The notes under the pieces are model-generated. The model made no database searches and was not told the origin of the DNA. It saw only the letters and a list, made by a program, of their open reading frames with translations. The translations under genes and the position numbers were made by a program. Of a DNA stretch of 64,000 nt, positions 39,421-48,229 are shown piece by piece. The stretch's first letter is position 1; each line of letters starts with the position of its first letter. The stretch comes from Marinobacter salexigens (lineage in GTDB: Bacteria > Pseudomonadota > Gammaproteobacteria > Pseudomonadales > Oleiphilaceae). The stretch covers positions 186,001-250,000 of the forward strand of contig NZ_JAHKPV010000019.1 of NCBI RefSeq assembly GCF_018860765.1, given 5' to 3'.

Positions 39421-40470
39421 CTATAACTTATCTTTTACCCCGGGCGGAATAAGATCAGAAGGTACCTCGACACCGGCTTCCTTGTAGTAGCGATAGGCTC
39501 CGGCATGCAATGGCACGTTCATCTCACTGAGCGCCGTTTCGAGTGTGATCACCTTCATCCAGTCCGCCGCCTGATGAAAAGCTTTGATGTTCTCGAAGAT
39601 CGTCTTCGTTACCTTGTAAACAATCTCTTCTTCGACGCCAGCATGGGTACCAATCCCCGCCCATGCGCCAATCGCTACTACGGATCCATCATTGGCCTGA
39701 CTGTCACCGTAGAGGTCCGGTGGAATACGCTCAATTGTGCGCCCTACAATACCCAGAATTTCCTGCATCCTCGGCGTCTTGATATCATCCTCAGAGAGAC
39801 CGATAAGTCGGATGTCGTTCAGGAGAGCGAATTGTGAGATCAGCGCTGAAGGCATTTCGGTTGGGATAATCATTAGGTCAACCTGGCGATCCTGAAAAGC
39901 TTGCTGCCCCGAAGACCAATCAAGCCGAGATTGTTCGAAGTCCTCACCTGGCTCGAAGCCGGTTGCTGCCTCGATAATTCCAAGAGCGGTGGTCGTTGCC
40001 GATCCCCCGGGAGGACCGAGGAAGACTCGCTTTCCCTTGATGTCATCCAGAGATTCAATTCCAGAGTCGGCGTAGGTAACAATGTGATAAGGCCCTGTCG
40101 GAAAATTGAACACGCTTCGAAGTTCCTCGGAGAGCTCTGGCGCCGAGGGCATATTCGCGAACATGGCGGTGCCCGTCTGCATGTACTGATTAATGGCAGG
40201 GGACGAGATGTAGAAGTCAACTTGCCCGCTGGACGCATCCAGAGCCGAGCGAGGCGACGCCATGCCTGAGGTCAGGTTGATCTTAACGGGCAGACTTTTC
40301 TGCAAAACCGTCTGCATAGTGGTCGAAACTACGAAATAAGATGTTCCCGGAGATGCGGTATGCATCCGTAGCTGGATCGTATCCTCAGCCCATGCTGTCA
40401 CGGATGTACTGAGCATAAGTGCCGCCAAGAACAGACACACGGTACGTTTTACAGTTCTTAAATTGAGCAT
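39421..40470 (-). CDS. TAXI-family TRAP transporter substrate-binding protein (copy 2)
   Basis: 349-residue periplasmic binding protein of a tripartite ATP-independent transporter, TAXI type. Signal peptide (VCLFLAALMLSTSVTAWA) then IQLRMHTASPGTSYFVVST; other landmarks are KRVFLGPPGGSATTTALGII and YKVTKTIFENIKAFHQA. The start at 40470 follows AAGGAAAATATTA. It is a close paralogue of the upstream gene (40574-41599), with matching residues along its length and near-identical C-terminal stretches (LHAGAYRYYKEAGVEVPSDL), i.e. a tandem duplication. It is last in the operon after the permease and first binding protein. Confidence 0.93.
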   Translation of the reverse strand: MLNLRTVKRTVCLFLAALMLSTSVTAWAEDTIQLRMHTASPGTSYFVVSTTMQTVLQKSLPVKINLTSGMASPRSALDASSGQVDFYISSPAINQYMQTGTAMFANMPSAPELSEELRSVFNFPTGPYHIVTYADSGIESLDDIKGKRVFLGPPGGSATTTALGIIEAATGFEPGEDFEQSRLDWSSGQQAFQDRQVDLMIIPTEMPSALISQFALLNDIRLIGLSEDDIKTPRMQEILGIVGRTIERIPPDLYGDSQANDGSVVAIGAWAGIGTHAGVEEEIVYKVTKTIFENIKAFHQAADWMKVITLETALSEMNVPLHAGAYRYYKEAGVEVPSDLIPPGVKDKL

Positions 40471-40573
40471 TAATATTTTCCTTTTCTTTTCAAGCACGGG
40501 GAAAAGTCTAAATAGCCCGTGTACAGGGATCGAATATGAGCGACCAAACTTAAATTGGTCGCCGCCCGACAAC

Positions 40574-41599
40574 TTATTTAATCTCTGGAGGAATAAGATC
40601 TGAAGGCACTTCGACACCGGCCTCCTTGTAGTAGCGATAGGCTCCGGCGTGCAATGGCGCGTTAATCTCGCTGAGCGCAGTCTCGAGTGTGATCATCTTC
40701 ATCCACTCCGCCGCCTTGTGAAAGGCTTCGATGTTCTCGAAAATCGTCTTCGTGATGTTGTAAACCAGCTCGTCATCCACACCTTTATGAGTGCCGATGC
40801 CAACCCACGAGCCCACCGCCTCAACTATCTCGGTATTGGTCTGATTTTCGCCGTAAATGTCAGGCTGTATGCGCTCAATAGTTCGCCCAGGGATCGCCAA
40901 CACGCTCTGCATTGCCTCAGACTGTTTATGCTCTTCCTGAATGCCAATCAGACGAATTTCACCCAATAGAGCATATTGAGAGATAATTGCTGAAGGGAGC
41001 TCAGTGGGAATAATAGCTAGATCAACCTGTCGATCCTGGAAAGCTTGCTGACCAGAAGACCAGTCAAGGCGGGCCTGGTCATAGTCAACGCCAGCCTTGT
41101 ATCCTGTTGAACCCTCTACAATCGCCAGAGCGACGGTAGTGGCCCCGCCGCCCGGGGGGCCCAAAAAAACACGCTTACCTTTAATATCCTTAAGCGTTTG
41201 GATTCCGGAATCAGCATAAGTGATGACATGATAAGGCCCCAGAGGGAAGTTCAGTACACTTCGAACGTTCTTATAAAGTTCCGGCGCCTCGTTCATCTCC
41301 GCATACATTGCGCTACCGGTGTCCATGTAGTGGTTAATGGCCGGCGCCGATATGAAGAAGTCCACCCGACCATTAGCGGCATCTAGTGTTGAGCGGCTAG
41401 AGGCCATACCCGATGTCATATTGATGCCGACGTCTAGGTTTCGCTGCAGAACAGATTGCATCGTGGCTGAAAAGACAAATGCAGAATTACCATGTCCCGC
41501 CGTGTGCATTCTGATTTGGGTTTCAGCTATCGTCATGCTTGCTGCGACAGCCAGTGCGGCGCCAAGCGCCAATGCAAAGTTACGTTTTACTAGTGACAT
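40574..41599 (-). CDS. TAXI-family TRAP transporter substrate-binding protein (copy 1)
   Basis: 341-residue periplasmic receptor of the TAXI-TRAP transporter, with signal peptide (FALALGAALAVAASMTIA) and the same landmarks as its paralogue: IRMHTAGHGNSAFVFS, KRVFLGPPGGGATTVALAI, YNITKTIFENIEAFHKAAEW. GAAGGAGGG precedes the ATG. It lies 43 bp after the permease gene and 103 bp before copy 2, so the operon has one permease and two receptors, which may widen the substrate range. Related TAXI proteins bind organic acids such as glutamate or 2-oxoglutarate, but the ligand here is unknown. Confidence 0.94.
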   Translation of the reverse strand: MSLVKRNFALALGAALAVAASMTIAETQIRMHTAGHGNSAFVFSATMQSVLQRNLDVGINMTSGMASSRSTLDAANGRVDFFISAPAINHYMDTGSAMYAEMNEAPELYKNVRSVLNFPLGPYHVITYADSGIQTLKDIKGKRVFLGPPGGGATTVALAIVEGSTGYKAGVDYDQARLDWSSGQQAFQDRQVDLAIIPTELPSAIISQYALLGEIRLIGIQEEHKQSEAMQSVLAIPGRTIERIQPDIYGENQTNTEIVEAVGSWVGIGTHKGVDDELVYNITKTIFENIEAFHKAAEWMKMITLETALSEINAPLHAGAYRYYKEAGVEVPSDLIPPEIK

Positions 41600-41642
41600 C
41601 AGTGTGCCCTCCTTCTGATTGTTGTTGTATTGTCGTTATTAC

Positions 41643-43529
41643 TCATTCGCTCGCTATCCGTCTTCGTCGAGCAAAGATTTTGTCTCCGAAGAACAACAGC
41701 CCTACCAAGGCGAGCCCGATCAGTTCAATTGAGGTACCTTTAACCATGAGCAGGATGGCTGCGGAAATACGTAGTCCGCGATCAATCATGGTTAGAGGTC
41801 GAGACCCATAGCCAGAAAAGGCCGTCGTCAATGCCCATATCACAGCTGCGATCCGTAGCAGGCCCCAGAACAGCTCTACCGGATCAGATCCAACTCCCAG
41901 AAGAAGCGATGGATTAAATACAAAGAGGAACGGAATAATGAAACCAACGAGTGTCAACCGGATCGAGACGAGACTGACCATGAGGGGGTTCGCGTGAGCG
42001 ATTGGGGCTGCGGCAAAAGCAGCTAAGGCCACTGGAGGCGTAATTGCCGAAAGTACCCCGAAGTAGAGGACGAACATGTGAACTGCTATGGTGGGCACAC
42101 CAAAACGTTCAATGGCGGGCCCCATGACCAGCACTATGATCAAATAGGCAGGCAGAGTTGGCATGCCCATGCCGAGAACCAGACACCCTAGAGCAGTCAG
42201 CACCAAGCTCAGGAAGAGGTTGTCGCCTCCAATCGCTGCCACAGACTGGGCAAAGCTAAGGCCCAACCCGGTCAAGTTCATCCCCGCAATGATGATTCCG
42301 ATCGCGCCGACTGCAATCATTATTTTCGAGCCGGCCACTCCACCTTGTGCCAGCGCGTACATTAGATTCTGAGGAGCGCGGCGGATTTCCGGATTCAAAA
42401 ACCCGAAGACCATCGCCGAGATTGTGGCCAACACCCCAGCCATGGCTGGCGAGCGCCCAGTCGCCATAACTCCGATTACTGTTATTACCGGAACGATGAA
42501 CATCAGCGACCGGAGCCAATCATCGCGGGTCAAGACAGGCAGTTCGTCCTTGGGCGTTGGTTTGATACCCAGGCTCTTGGCCTCGAAGTACACCGCACAA
42601 AACAAACCCGCCACATAAAGCATAGCGGGTAAAAGAGCGGCGAGACAGATGAGCAAGTATGAGGTCCCAGTCAATTGAGCCATCAGGAAGGCCACCGCGC
42701 CCATGACCGGAGGGATAATTTGACCTCCGGTCGACGCCGCCGCCTCCACAGCTCCAGCAAATGCAGGACTAAATCCCCGGTTCTTGATCATTGGAATGGT
42801 AAAGGCGCCTGTGCCGGCAACGTTAGCGGTTACGCTGCCAGACATAGTGCCAAACAACATGCTGGCAAGAATGGCGGAATGGGCGGGGCCACCGGCTATC
42901 CGTCCCGTAGCGCGGATAGCCATTCGAATCAGAGCTGGGCCAGCACCGGTAGCCTCCAGCATGACCCCAAAAACGATGTAAATGAAGAGCAGCTCGATTA
43001 CCACGGCCACTGGCATTCCGAATACACCAGTAAAGCCATACCACATTCCCTCTATGGTCTGGCCCATTGTGAACCCAGCGTGCTGGAAAACACCTGGCAG
43101 CGACTCACCGAAGAAGCAATAAATTAGGGTCAGGGCGCTGAAGAGGGATAATCCAAGGCCAAACTCGCGGCGCGTAAATTCGATAAGAGCGATCAATGCA
43201 CCCAGCGCAATTAACTGATCCTCCAGGGAATAGGAGACCAACATATTCTGAAGATTGGCCGCAGAAGCAACGAAGCGCTGAATACCCAACAGAAGGACGC
43301 CAAGCAGCACGAGATCGATCATCCAACATATAGCGACTAATTCTCGCTTGCGGACGTTGTACACCACGGCTAATGGCCGAACAAGCACCGCAACCAAGAC
43401 ACAAGCGGCGAAAAAAAGAGGCCGATGGTACGCCGGATCAAAAGTACCGAACAAGGCCACGTAGATTGCCAACATGGCCAGTACCGCACCGACCACGAGC
43501 CCTATCCGACGACTGTAAGTTGCAAGCAT
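41643..43529 (-). CDS. TRAP transporter fused permease (TAXI type, 4TM-12TM)
   Basis: 628-residue inner-membrane permease in which the small and large TRAP subunits are fused, as usual for TAXI systems. About sixteen or more hydrophobic segments; the DctM-like core has GSVTANVAGTGAFTIPMIK and GGQIIPPVMGAVAFLMA, and GMGMPTLPAYLIIVLVMGPA near residue 465, typical of the family. GGGAGGATAG precedes the ATG. First gene of the operon with two binding proteins. Transport is expected to be driven by the sodium gradient. A shared 19-bp motif lies 60 bp upstream. Confidence 0.95.
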   Translation of the reverse strand: MLATYSRRIGLVVGAVLAMLAIYVALFGTFDPAYHRPLFFAACVLVAVLVRPLAVVYNVRKRELVAICWMIDLVLLGVLLLGIQRFVASAANLQNMLVSYSLEDQLIALGALIALIEFTRREFGLGLSLFSALTLIYCFFGESLPGVFQHAGFTMGQTIEGMWYGFTGVFGMPVAVVIELLFIYIVFGVMLEATGAGPALIRMAIRATGRIAGGPAHSAILASMLFGTMSGSVTANVAGTGAFTIPMIKNRGFSPAFAGAVEAAASTGGQIIPPVMGAVAFLMAQLTGTSYLLICLAALLPAMLYVAGLFCAVYFEAKSLGIKPTPKDELPVLTRDDWLRSLMFIVPVITVIGVMATGRSPAMAGVLATISAMVFGFLNPEIRRAPQNLMYALAQGGVAGSKIMIAVGAIGIIIAGMNLTGLGLSFAQSVAAIGGDNLFLSLVLTALGCLVLGMGMPTLPAYLIIVLVMGPAIERFGVPTIAVHMFVLYFGVLSAITPPVALAAFAAAPIAHANPLMVSLVSIRLTLVGFIIPFLFVFNPSLLLGVGSDPVELFWGLLRIAAVIWALTTAFSGYGSRPLTMIDRGLRISAAILLMVKGTSIELIGLALVGLLFFGDKIFARRRRIASE

Positions 43530-43588
43530 CTATCCTCCCAGAACCATCCAGAATTGTTTTTGTATTATCGCTGTATGAAAACATCGAA

Positions 43589-43607
43589 TTTAATGGATGT
43601 CAATTAT
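43589..43607 (-). promoter_or_regulatory. Shared 19-bp motif upstream of the TRAP operon
   Basis: Plus-strand TTTAATGGATGTCAATTAT, 60 bp upstream of the permease start. On the coding strand it contains TTGACA, a consensus -35, with a weak -10 candidate (TTCATA) 18 bp further on. It matches the sites at 49637 and 58481, so it may be a promoter element, an operator, or both. Confidence 0.5.
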
Positions 43608-44030
43608 AATTAGTCATATTTACTTAACATAATCAGTAGCGCGTGGCTCACCGCAGAAGAAACCCAGCTTTGGTCATGACTCAGCGCATCGATAGCCAAA
43701 AAGAACGCAGTGTGAACACTGAATAGCAGCCTACATAACTATCTTCAGCCAAAATTAGCACGGTCAAGGCAACAAAAAATCACTTAACACGCATCTGCCA
43801 AAGCAACACAATATAATGGAGGTTACTTAATAAGGTGCACTTTTCAACAAATAGTGTCAAAACCTTTAGAGGATACAACCTGACCACGGGAACCAGTCTT
43901 TCCCGGGAACTCATCTACGAGCGAAGACGATGGCACCGAGACTTTGACACCCCGCACTACTACGCTGACCATCCGCAAATATCAAAACCTCTTCGGCACG
44001 ACCTTTTCTCAGCTCGGTAAGGGGGGGGGG
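43608..44030. other. Non-coding junction before the RIT remnant
   Basis: About 420 bp of rather AT-rich sequence between the TRAP promoter and the recombinase remnant. Short open frames (for example 43835-44020) have no ribosome site or recognisable product. It ends in a run of ten G at 44021-44030, where the first recombinase fragment becomes recognisable. Confidence 0.45.
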
Positions 44031-44422
44031 TATAGGTTGACCTTATCTCTACACACCACTGCGTACCCTCTCTCTTCAGTAGTAGGCGAAGCTATTCTCG
44101 AGTACTTAAAAAATGCACGCCCACACGTCGAGGAGCGAAGGCTGTTTTCCGGGTTGTGGCGCCCGTCCGACCTGTACCGGCGGTTACTGTGTCCAGCCGC
44201 GCGACGCACTACTTGCGCAAAGCGGGTATTAATGTCCGTCGCCCGAGTTCGCACACCTTGCGCCACACTTGCGTACAGCGATTGGTCGATGCCGAGCTCA
44301 ACTTCAAGGTCATCGGCGATTACGTTGGTCATGCATCGCCAAGTTCCACCCGCATCTATACCAAGGTGGACGTGGAAACCCTGCGCATGGTGGCGCCGGG
44401 CCACGAGGAGGTGTTGCCATGA
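44031..44422 (+). pseudogene. First RIT tyrosine recombinase, 5'-truncated and frameshifted
   Basis: Only the C-terminal half remains. One frame gives LHTTAYPLSSVVGEAILEYL (from about 44047); near 44145 the homology moves to another frame with VSSRATHYLRKAGI, the HxxR box SSHTLRHTCVQRL, and GHASPSSTRIYTKVD carrying the nucleophile tyrosine. The N-terminal DNA-binding part is missing. Its TGA overlaps the next start. Confidence 0.75.
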
Positions 44423-45408
44423 CCGCCTCCTTCCACAGCGTACTGGGCAAGGATTTTTCGGCTTACTTGAGTTACAAGCGCGCGCAGGGCCGAAAATTTG
44501 ATACTGAAGAGCTCGCCTTGTAATTATTCGATCGATTTTTGATCGAGGAACGGGTGAGCGATGCGGCGTTAGTGCAACCGGCGTTGATTGACGCCTTTCT
44601 CGCTTCGCGGCCACGCCCTCGCCCACGCAGCTATAACCACCTCTTGGGAATGCTCCGCTGCTTTTTTGCCTGGCAGGTGACTCAGGAGCGGCTAGCGCAT
44701 TCTCCGGTTCGTGCTCACCCTGAGCCGGTGACTTCCCAGCTTAAACCCTTTCTGTTCGAACCGGCTCAGGTGGAAGACATCCTGACGTTGGCGTCACAGC
44801 TTCCGGACAATTCCCGGGCACCCTGTCGTGGCATAGTCTACCGAACAATCTTCAGGCTGATGTACGGTCTGGGCCTGCGTGTCGGCGAGATTGTGCATCT
44901 TCGGTATCGCGACGTCGATTGCCAGCGCAGCCTTCTGGCGATCGACAAGAGCAAGTTTGGCAAGACGCGTTTGGTCCCCTTCGGCCCGCGCATGGCGCAA
45001 CAGATCGCTGTCTATCTACAGTTTGGCGTTGATCGGTATGCGCCATGGCAGCCGGATAATCCGGTATTTTCTTTTAGCTTATTCCCAGAGCGCAAGCCAA
45101 TGCGTACTGAGACGGTCAGTCGGACATTTCACCACTTGATACTGAAGATGGATCCGTACGTGCCATCTGGCGTACGCCAACCTCATCTGCACTGCCTGCG
45201 CCATTCCTTCGCGGTCGCAACTCTGCTCCGCTGGTATCGCACCGGCGTGGATCCCAATCAACGACCCTTTCATCTATCAACCTTCATGGGCCATGCCGAC
45301 CCGGCATCGACTGCCTGGTATCTGACCATCACCGAAGCACTGCTCCGGGAGGCGAGCCAACGGTTCGATCAGTTCGCCGATCCCCGCAAAGAGGAGGAAC
45401 TATCATGA
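44419..45408 (+). pseudogene. Second RIT tyrosine recombinase with in-frame stop
   Basis: Reads MTASFHSVLGKDFSAYLSYK up to a TAA at 44521-44523, then continues in the same frame (LFDRFLIEERVSD) to a complete catalytic domain: GLGLRVGEIVHLRY with the first arginine, HCLRHSFAVATLL, and GHADPASTAWYLT with the tyrosine. Without the stop it would be about 329 residues, normal for this family. Restart inside the second part is possible but would lose the N-terminal arm. Confidence 0.8.
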
Positions 45409-46341
45409 CTGATCAATTGGAGCCTCTCGTCTTTGCCTTCTTAGAAGATCACCTTAAATGCCAACGGGGGCTGCGCCCGGCCAGCATCCGAAGTTATAAG
45501 GAGAGCCTGCGCCTGTTCTTGCAATTCGCTACAAAGGATAAGCATTGCCGGATCACCTGCTTGAAACTGGCCGATCTCACTGGTGAGCGAGTGCGCCATT
45601 TTCTGCAAAACCTTGAACAGGAACGTGGTAATGGGGTTAGAACCCGAAACCAGCGCCTGGCGGCGCTGCATACCTTTTTCGAGTATCTTGCCGGCGTGAG
45701 CCCTGCGTGCTCGGGGAAGCACAGCAAATGGCCTCCATTCCCGTCAAACGCCGGCAACCGGGCGAGACTCTGTATCTCGAACGCAACGAGATTAATGCTC
45801 TGTTCGCTGCCTTGCCCACCCTCAGGCTCTGCGCGACCAAGCCTTGCTTCGCTTCCTTTATAACACCGGAGCACGCGTACAGGAGGTAGCGGATCTGCAC
45901 GCAATGCATTTGGAACTTGGTTCTGAGCCTCGAGTACTGCTGCATGGTAAAGGTGACAAATGGCGTACCTGTCCTTTGTGGATGCGAACGGCGGGTCTGA
46001 TGCAGGACTTACTGGAGAAAAATCGGCAACGACGCCACTCCAATGACGCCGTCTTCCTGGTCCACAACAGTACGCCGCTGACCAGATTTGGTATCTACAA
46101 GATCGTGCGGCGTCATACCGTCAAGGTGGTGAAGAAAAGCGCAGATGGCACAGTGCGGCACATCTCACCCCATGTCTTACGCCACACGACGGCCGTGCAT
46201 TTGCTTGAAGCAGGTGTCGAGGTCAACGTCATCCGCGCCTGGCTTGGACGCGTCAGTTTGGAGACCACCAACCGATACGCCGAGATCACCCTCCGAGTGA
46301 AAGTGGACGCGCTACGCACCTGTGAGTCTGTGAGTCTGTGA
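45405..46341 (+). pseudogene. Third RIT tyrosine recombinase with two frameshifts
   Basis: Begins MTDQLEPLVFAFLEDHLK; the reading frame shifts near 45705 (into IPVKRRQPGETLYLERNEIN) and again near 45825 (into ALRDQALLRFLYNTGARV). The end has the catalytic boxes HVLRHTTAVHLLEAGV and NRYAEI, but the usual histidine of the LGH motif is arginine (WLGRVSLE). The final codons are contributed by the 8-bp tandem repeat (CESVSL). Confidence 0.8.
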
Positions 46342-46368
46342 GTCTGTGAGTCTGTGAGTCTGTGAGTC
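46321..46368. repeat. 8-bp tandem repeat, six copies
   Basis: Six perfect head-to-tail copies of TGTGAGTC, followed by a partial TG. It forms the end of the third RIT gene and marks the junction to unrelated sequence and IS21 debris. Confidence 0.97.
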
Positions 46369-46534
46369 TGTTCGGGATTCTCCGGCGGAGTCCCACCGAA
46401 AGCTAGTATGGCGATCCAATTCTGAGCTGCTGCAATGGTTAGAATCCCTGTGATCGTCATGTGCCTCAGTGCAAGGGGACCTCCCTATGTTTTCAAGGTC
46501 TTCCAAAGTCAACGGAACATAATGGGATTGGGAA

Positions 46535-47339
46535 CATAAGCCGGATAACCTGCGCAGTGGTGTCAGCATGGCCTGTCGGTATGATCCGGAGCTGAATCCC
46601 AGCTACCAACAACTGGCCAAGCATTATCAGGTAGCCATCCTCCCGGCCAGCCCCTACAAGCCCAAGGATAAATCCAAGGCAGAAGTGGGCGTACAGATCG
46701 TTGAAGGCTGGAACCTGGCACGATTGTGCCACCACACCTTCTTCACCCTCGCCGAAGCCAATCAATGCTCTCGACCGTTGCTTGAAGAACTCAATAGCCG
46801 CCCGTTCCGGCGGCTGCCGGGTAACCGGCAGATAGCCTTCGAGACATTAGATTAGCCAGCTCTGCGCCCCTTGCCGAAACAACCTTATGAGTACGTCGAG
46901 ATCCGGCGTTGCCGGGTCAATATCGATTACCACATCGAGTTCGACCAGCACCATTACTCGGTACCGCACCAGTACGAGGGCGAGCAGGTAGAAGTCCAGA
47001 CCAGCGATCACTTTGCAGATCCACTTCCGGCAACGCCAGGTGGCGAGTCATCCACGGCGTTACCGGCCGGGCACCACCACCGAAGCTGATCACATGCCTG
47101 CCCGGCATCGCAAACATCAACAATGGACCCCGGGGCGTCTCAAAAACTGGGCCCGGGAGTACCCCAGCCAACGTCTGAACGTCGGCTGCCGCATCGCCAA
47201 TCGAGAAGGCCTGAACCGCCTAAAGCACATCAAGGCCATTCTCCAGAGCAACCGGGACAAGCTGTCGGAACAGCTTCCCCTGAACGCCGAACTCCCCCAG
47301 TACCACGAGAACATCCGTGGCCCGAAGAGCTTCCACTAG
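46535..47339 (+). pseudogene. istA: IS21 transposase IstA, truncated and frameshifted
   Basis: Starts mid-protein at PDNLRSGVSMACRYDPELN and runs through PASPYKPKDKSKAEVGVQIV (after the catalytic core's last part) to a TAG near 46853. The same frame-set resumes as PYEYVEIRRCRVNIDYHIEF, then shifts near 47030 to HMPARHRKHQQWTPGRL. At least one stop and one frameshift, and no N-terminus with the first catalytic aspartates, so it is dead. Confidence 0.82.
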
Positions 47340-48039
47340 GACATCACCCATAAGCACAACACAGACCCTGGCACGACTGAAAGACCTGAAGCTGGGCGGC
47401 ATGGCTGCCGCCCTGAAACACCAACAAAACCAGCCGAGCACTTACGACGAGCTGCCGTTCGCCGAGCGTCTGGAACTGCTGCTGGACTGGGAGTTCCAGG
47501 CCCGCTTCAAACTCCGGGCCTCGATCCAGGACATCGACTACCAGCACCCCCGCAATCTGAAGAAAGCTCAGGTGGCCCAGCTGGCTCAGACCGACTGGCT
47601 GGAGCGTGGCCAGAACCTGTTGATCACCGGCCCCTGCGGCAGCGGGAAAACCTACCTGGGCTGCGCACTGGGATATCAGGCCTGCCTGAACGGCCTCAGC
47701 ACCCGGTACTACCGGATCTCCCGGTTACTGCTGGAACTGACCCAGACCAAAGCAGATGGCACCTACCAGAAGACGCTGAACCAACTGGTCAAAGTGAAAC
47801 TGCTGATTCTGGATGACTGGGGGCTGGAAGCCCTGAAACCGGCACACCGGAACGACCTGATGGAGATCATGGATGACCGCCACGGCACACACTCAACCAT
47901 GATCATCAGCCAACTGCCTACCGATCAGTGGTATGCCACCATCGGCGATAACACTCTGGCTGACGCCATCTTGGACCGGCTCATGCACAACGCCCATCGC
48001 TGGGCGCTGAAAGGAGAATCAATGAGAAAACGACTTTAG
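47317..48039 (+). CDS. istB: IS21 helper ATPase IstB
   Basis: About 240-residue AAA+ ATPase that assists IstA in transposition. Walker A GPCGSGKTYLG and Walker B VKLLILDDWGLE are intact, as is the C-terminal LPTDQWYATIGDNTLADAIL region. The start is doubtful: GTG at 47317 is far upstream of the conserved TTQTLARLKDLKLGGMAAAL, and an ATA at about 47350 stands where the usual ATG would be, suggesting loss of the native start. Without a functional IstA it has no evident role. Confidence 0.78.
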   Translation: MARRASTRTSPISTTQTLARLKDLKLGGMAAALKHQQNQPSTYDELPFAERLELLLDWEFQARFKLRASIQDIDYQHPRNLKKAQVAQLAQTDWLERGQNLLITGPCGSGKTYLGCALGYQACLNGLSTRYYRISRLLLELTQTKADGTYQKTLNQLVKVKLLILDDWGLEALKPAHRNDLMEIMDDRHGTHSTMIISQLPTDQWYATIGDNTLADAILDRLMHNAHRWALKGESMRKRL

Positions 48040-48154
48040 GAAATTGACTGAACGTGAACACCCGGAGTAAAACCTCCGGTGGGTGATGCGTTAAGAAATG
48101 AGGTGTTCACGTTCGCCGGAATACGCAATTTACTTTATTCAATAATCGAAAAAA

Positions 48155-48175
48155 ACCCGACCCTGTGGGTCGGGT
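48155..48175 (-). terminator. Rho-independent terminator of the porin gene
   Basis: Nine-base-pair stem (48155-48163 with 48167-48175), three-base loop, followed on the minus strand by a run of T. It lies about 55 bp beyond the porin stop codon and just outside the IS21 right end. Confidence 0.88.
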
Positions 48176-48229
48176 GAAGCACAATACGGGCTTCTCAGAT
48201 ACAACAAACCAATTCGAACACCAGCACCA

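Larger units (their letters stand above)
44031..46341 (+). mobile_element. Truncated recombinase-in-trio (RIT) element
   Basis: Three consecutive tyrosine-recombinase genes in the same direction, each start overlapping the previous stop as ATGA (44419-44422 and 45405-45408), the hallmark of RIT elements. All three are broken: the first lacks its 5' part and is frameshifted, the second has an in-frame stop, the third has two frameshifts. The left end seems cut off at the G run and the right end runs into an 8-bp tandem repeat and IS21 debris. Confidence 0.75.
46535..48127 (+). mobile_element. IS21-family element, left part missing
   Basis: Contains the C-terminal half of istA (broken) and istB, then a typical IS21-type right end: the outward-reading sequence TGCGTATTCCGGCGAACGTG ends at 48127, and an internal 13-bp inverted repeat GAACGTGAACACC lies at 48050-48062 / 48102-48114. 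The left end and most of istA are gone, replaced by unrelated sequence and the RIT remnant. Not autonomous. Confidence 0.8.

Noticed and set aside
46321-46368. Short tandem repeat as a CRISPR array
   Set aside because: Units are 8 bp with no spacers, and no cas genes occur in the window.
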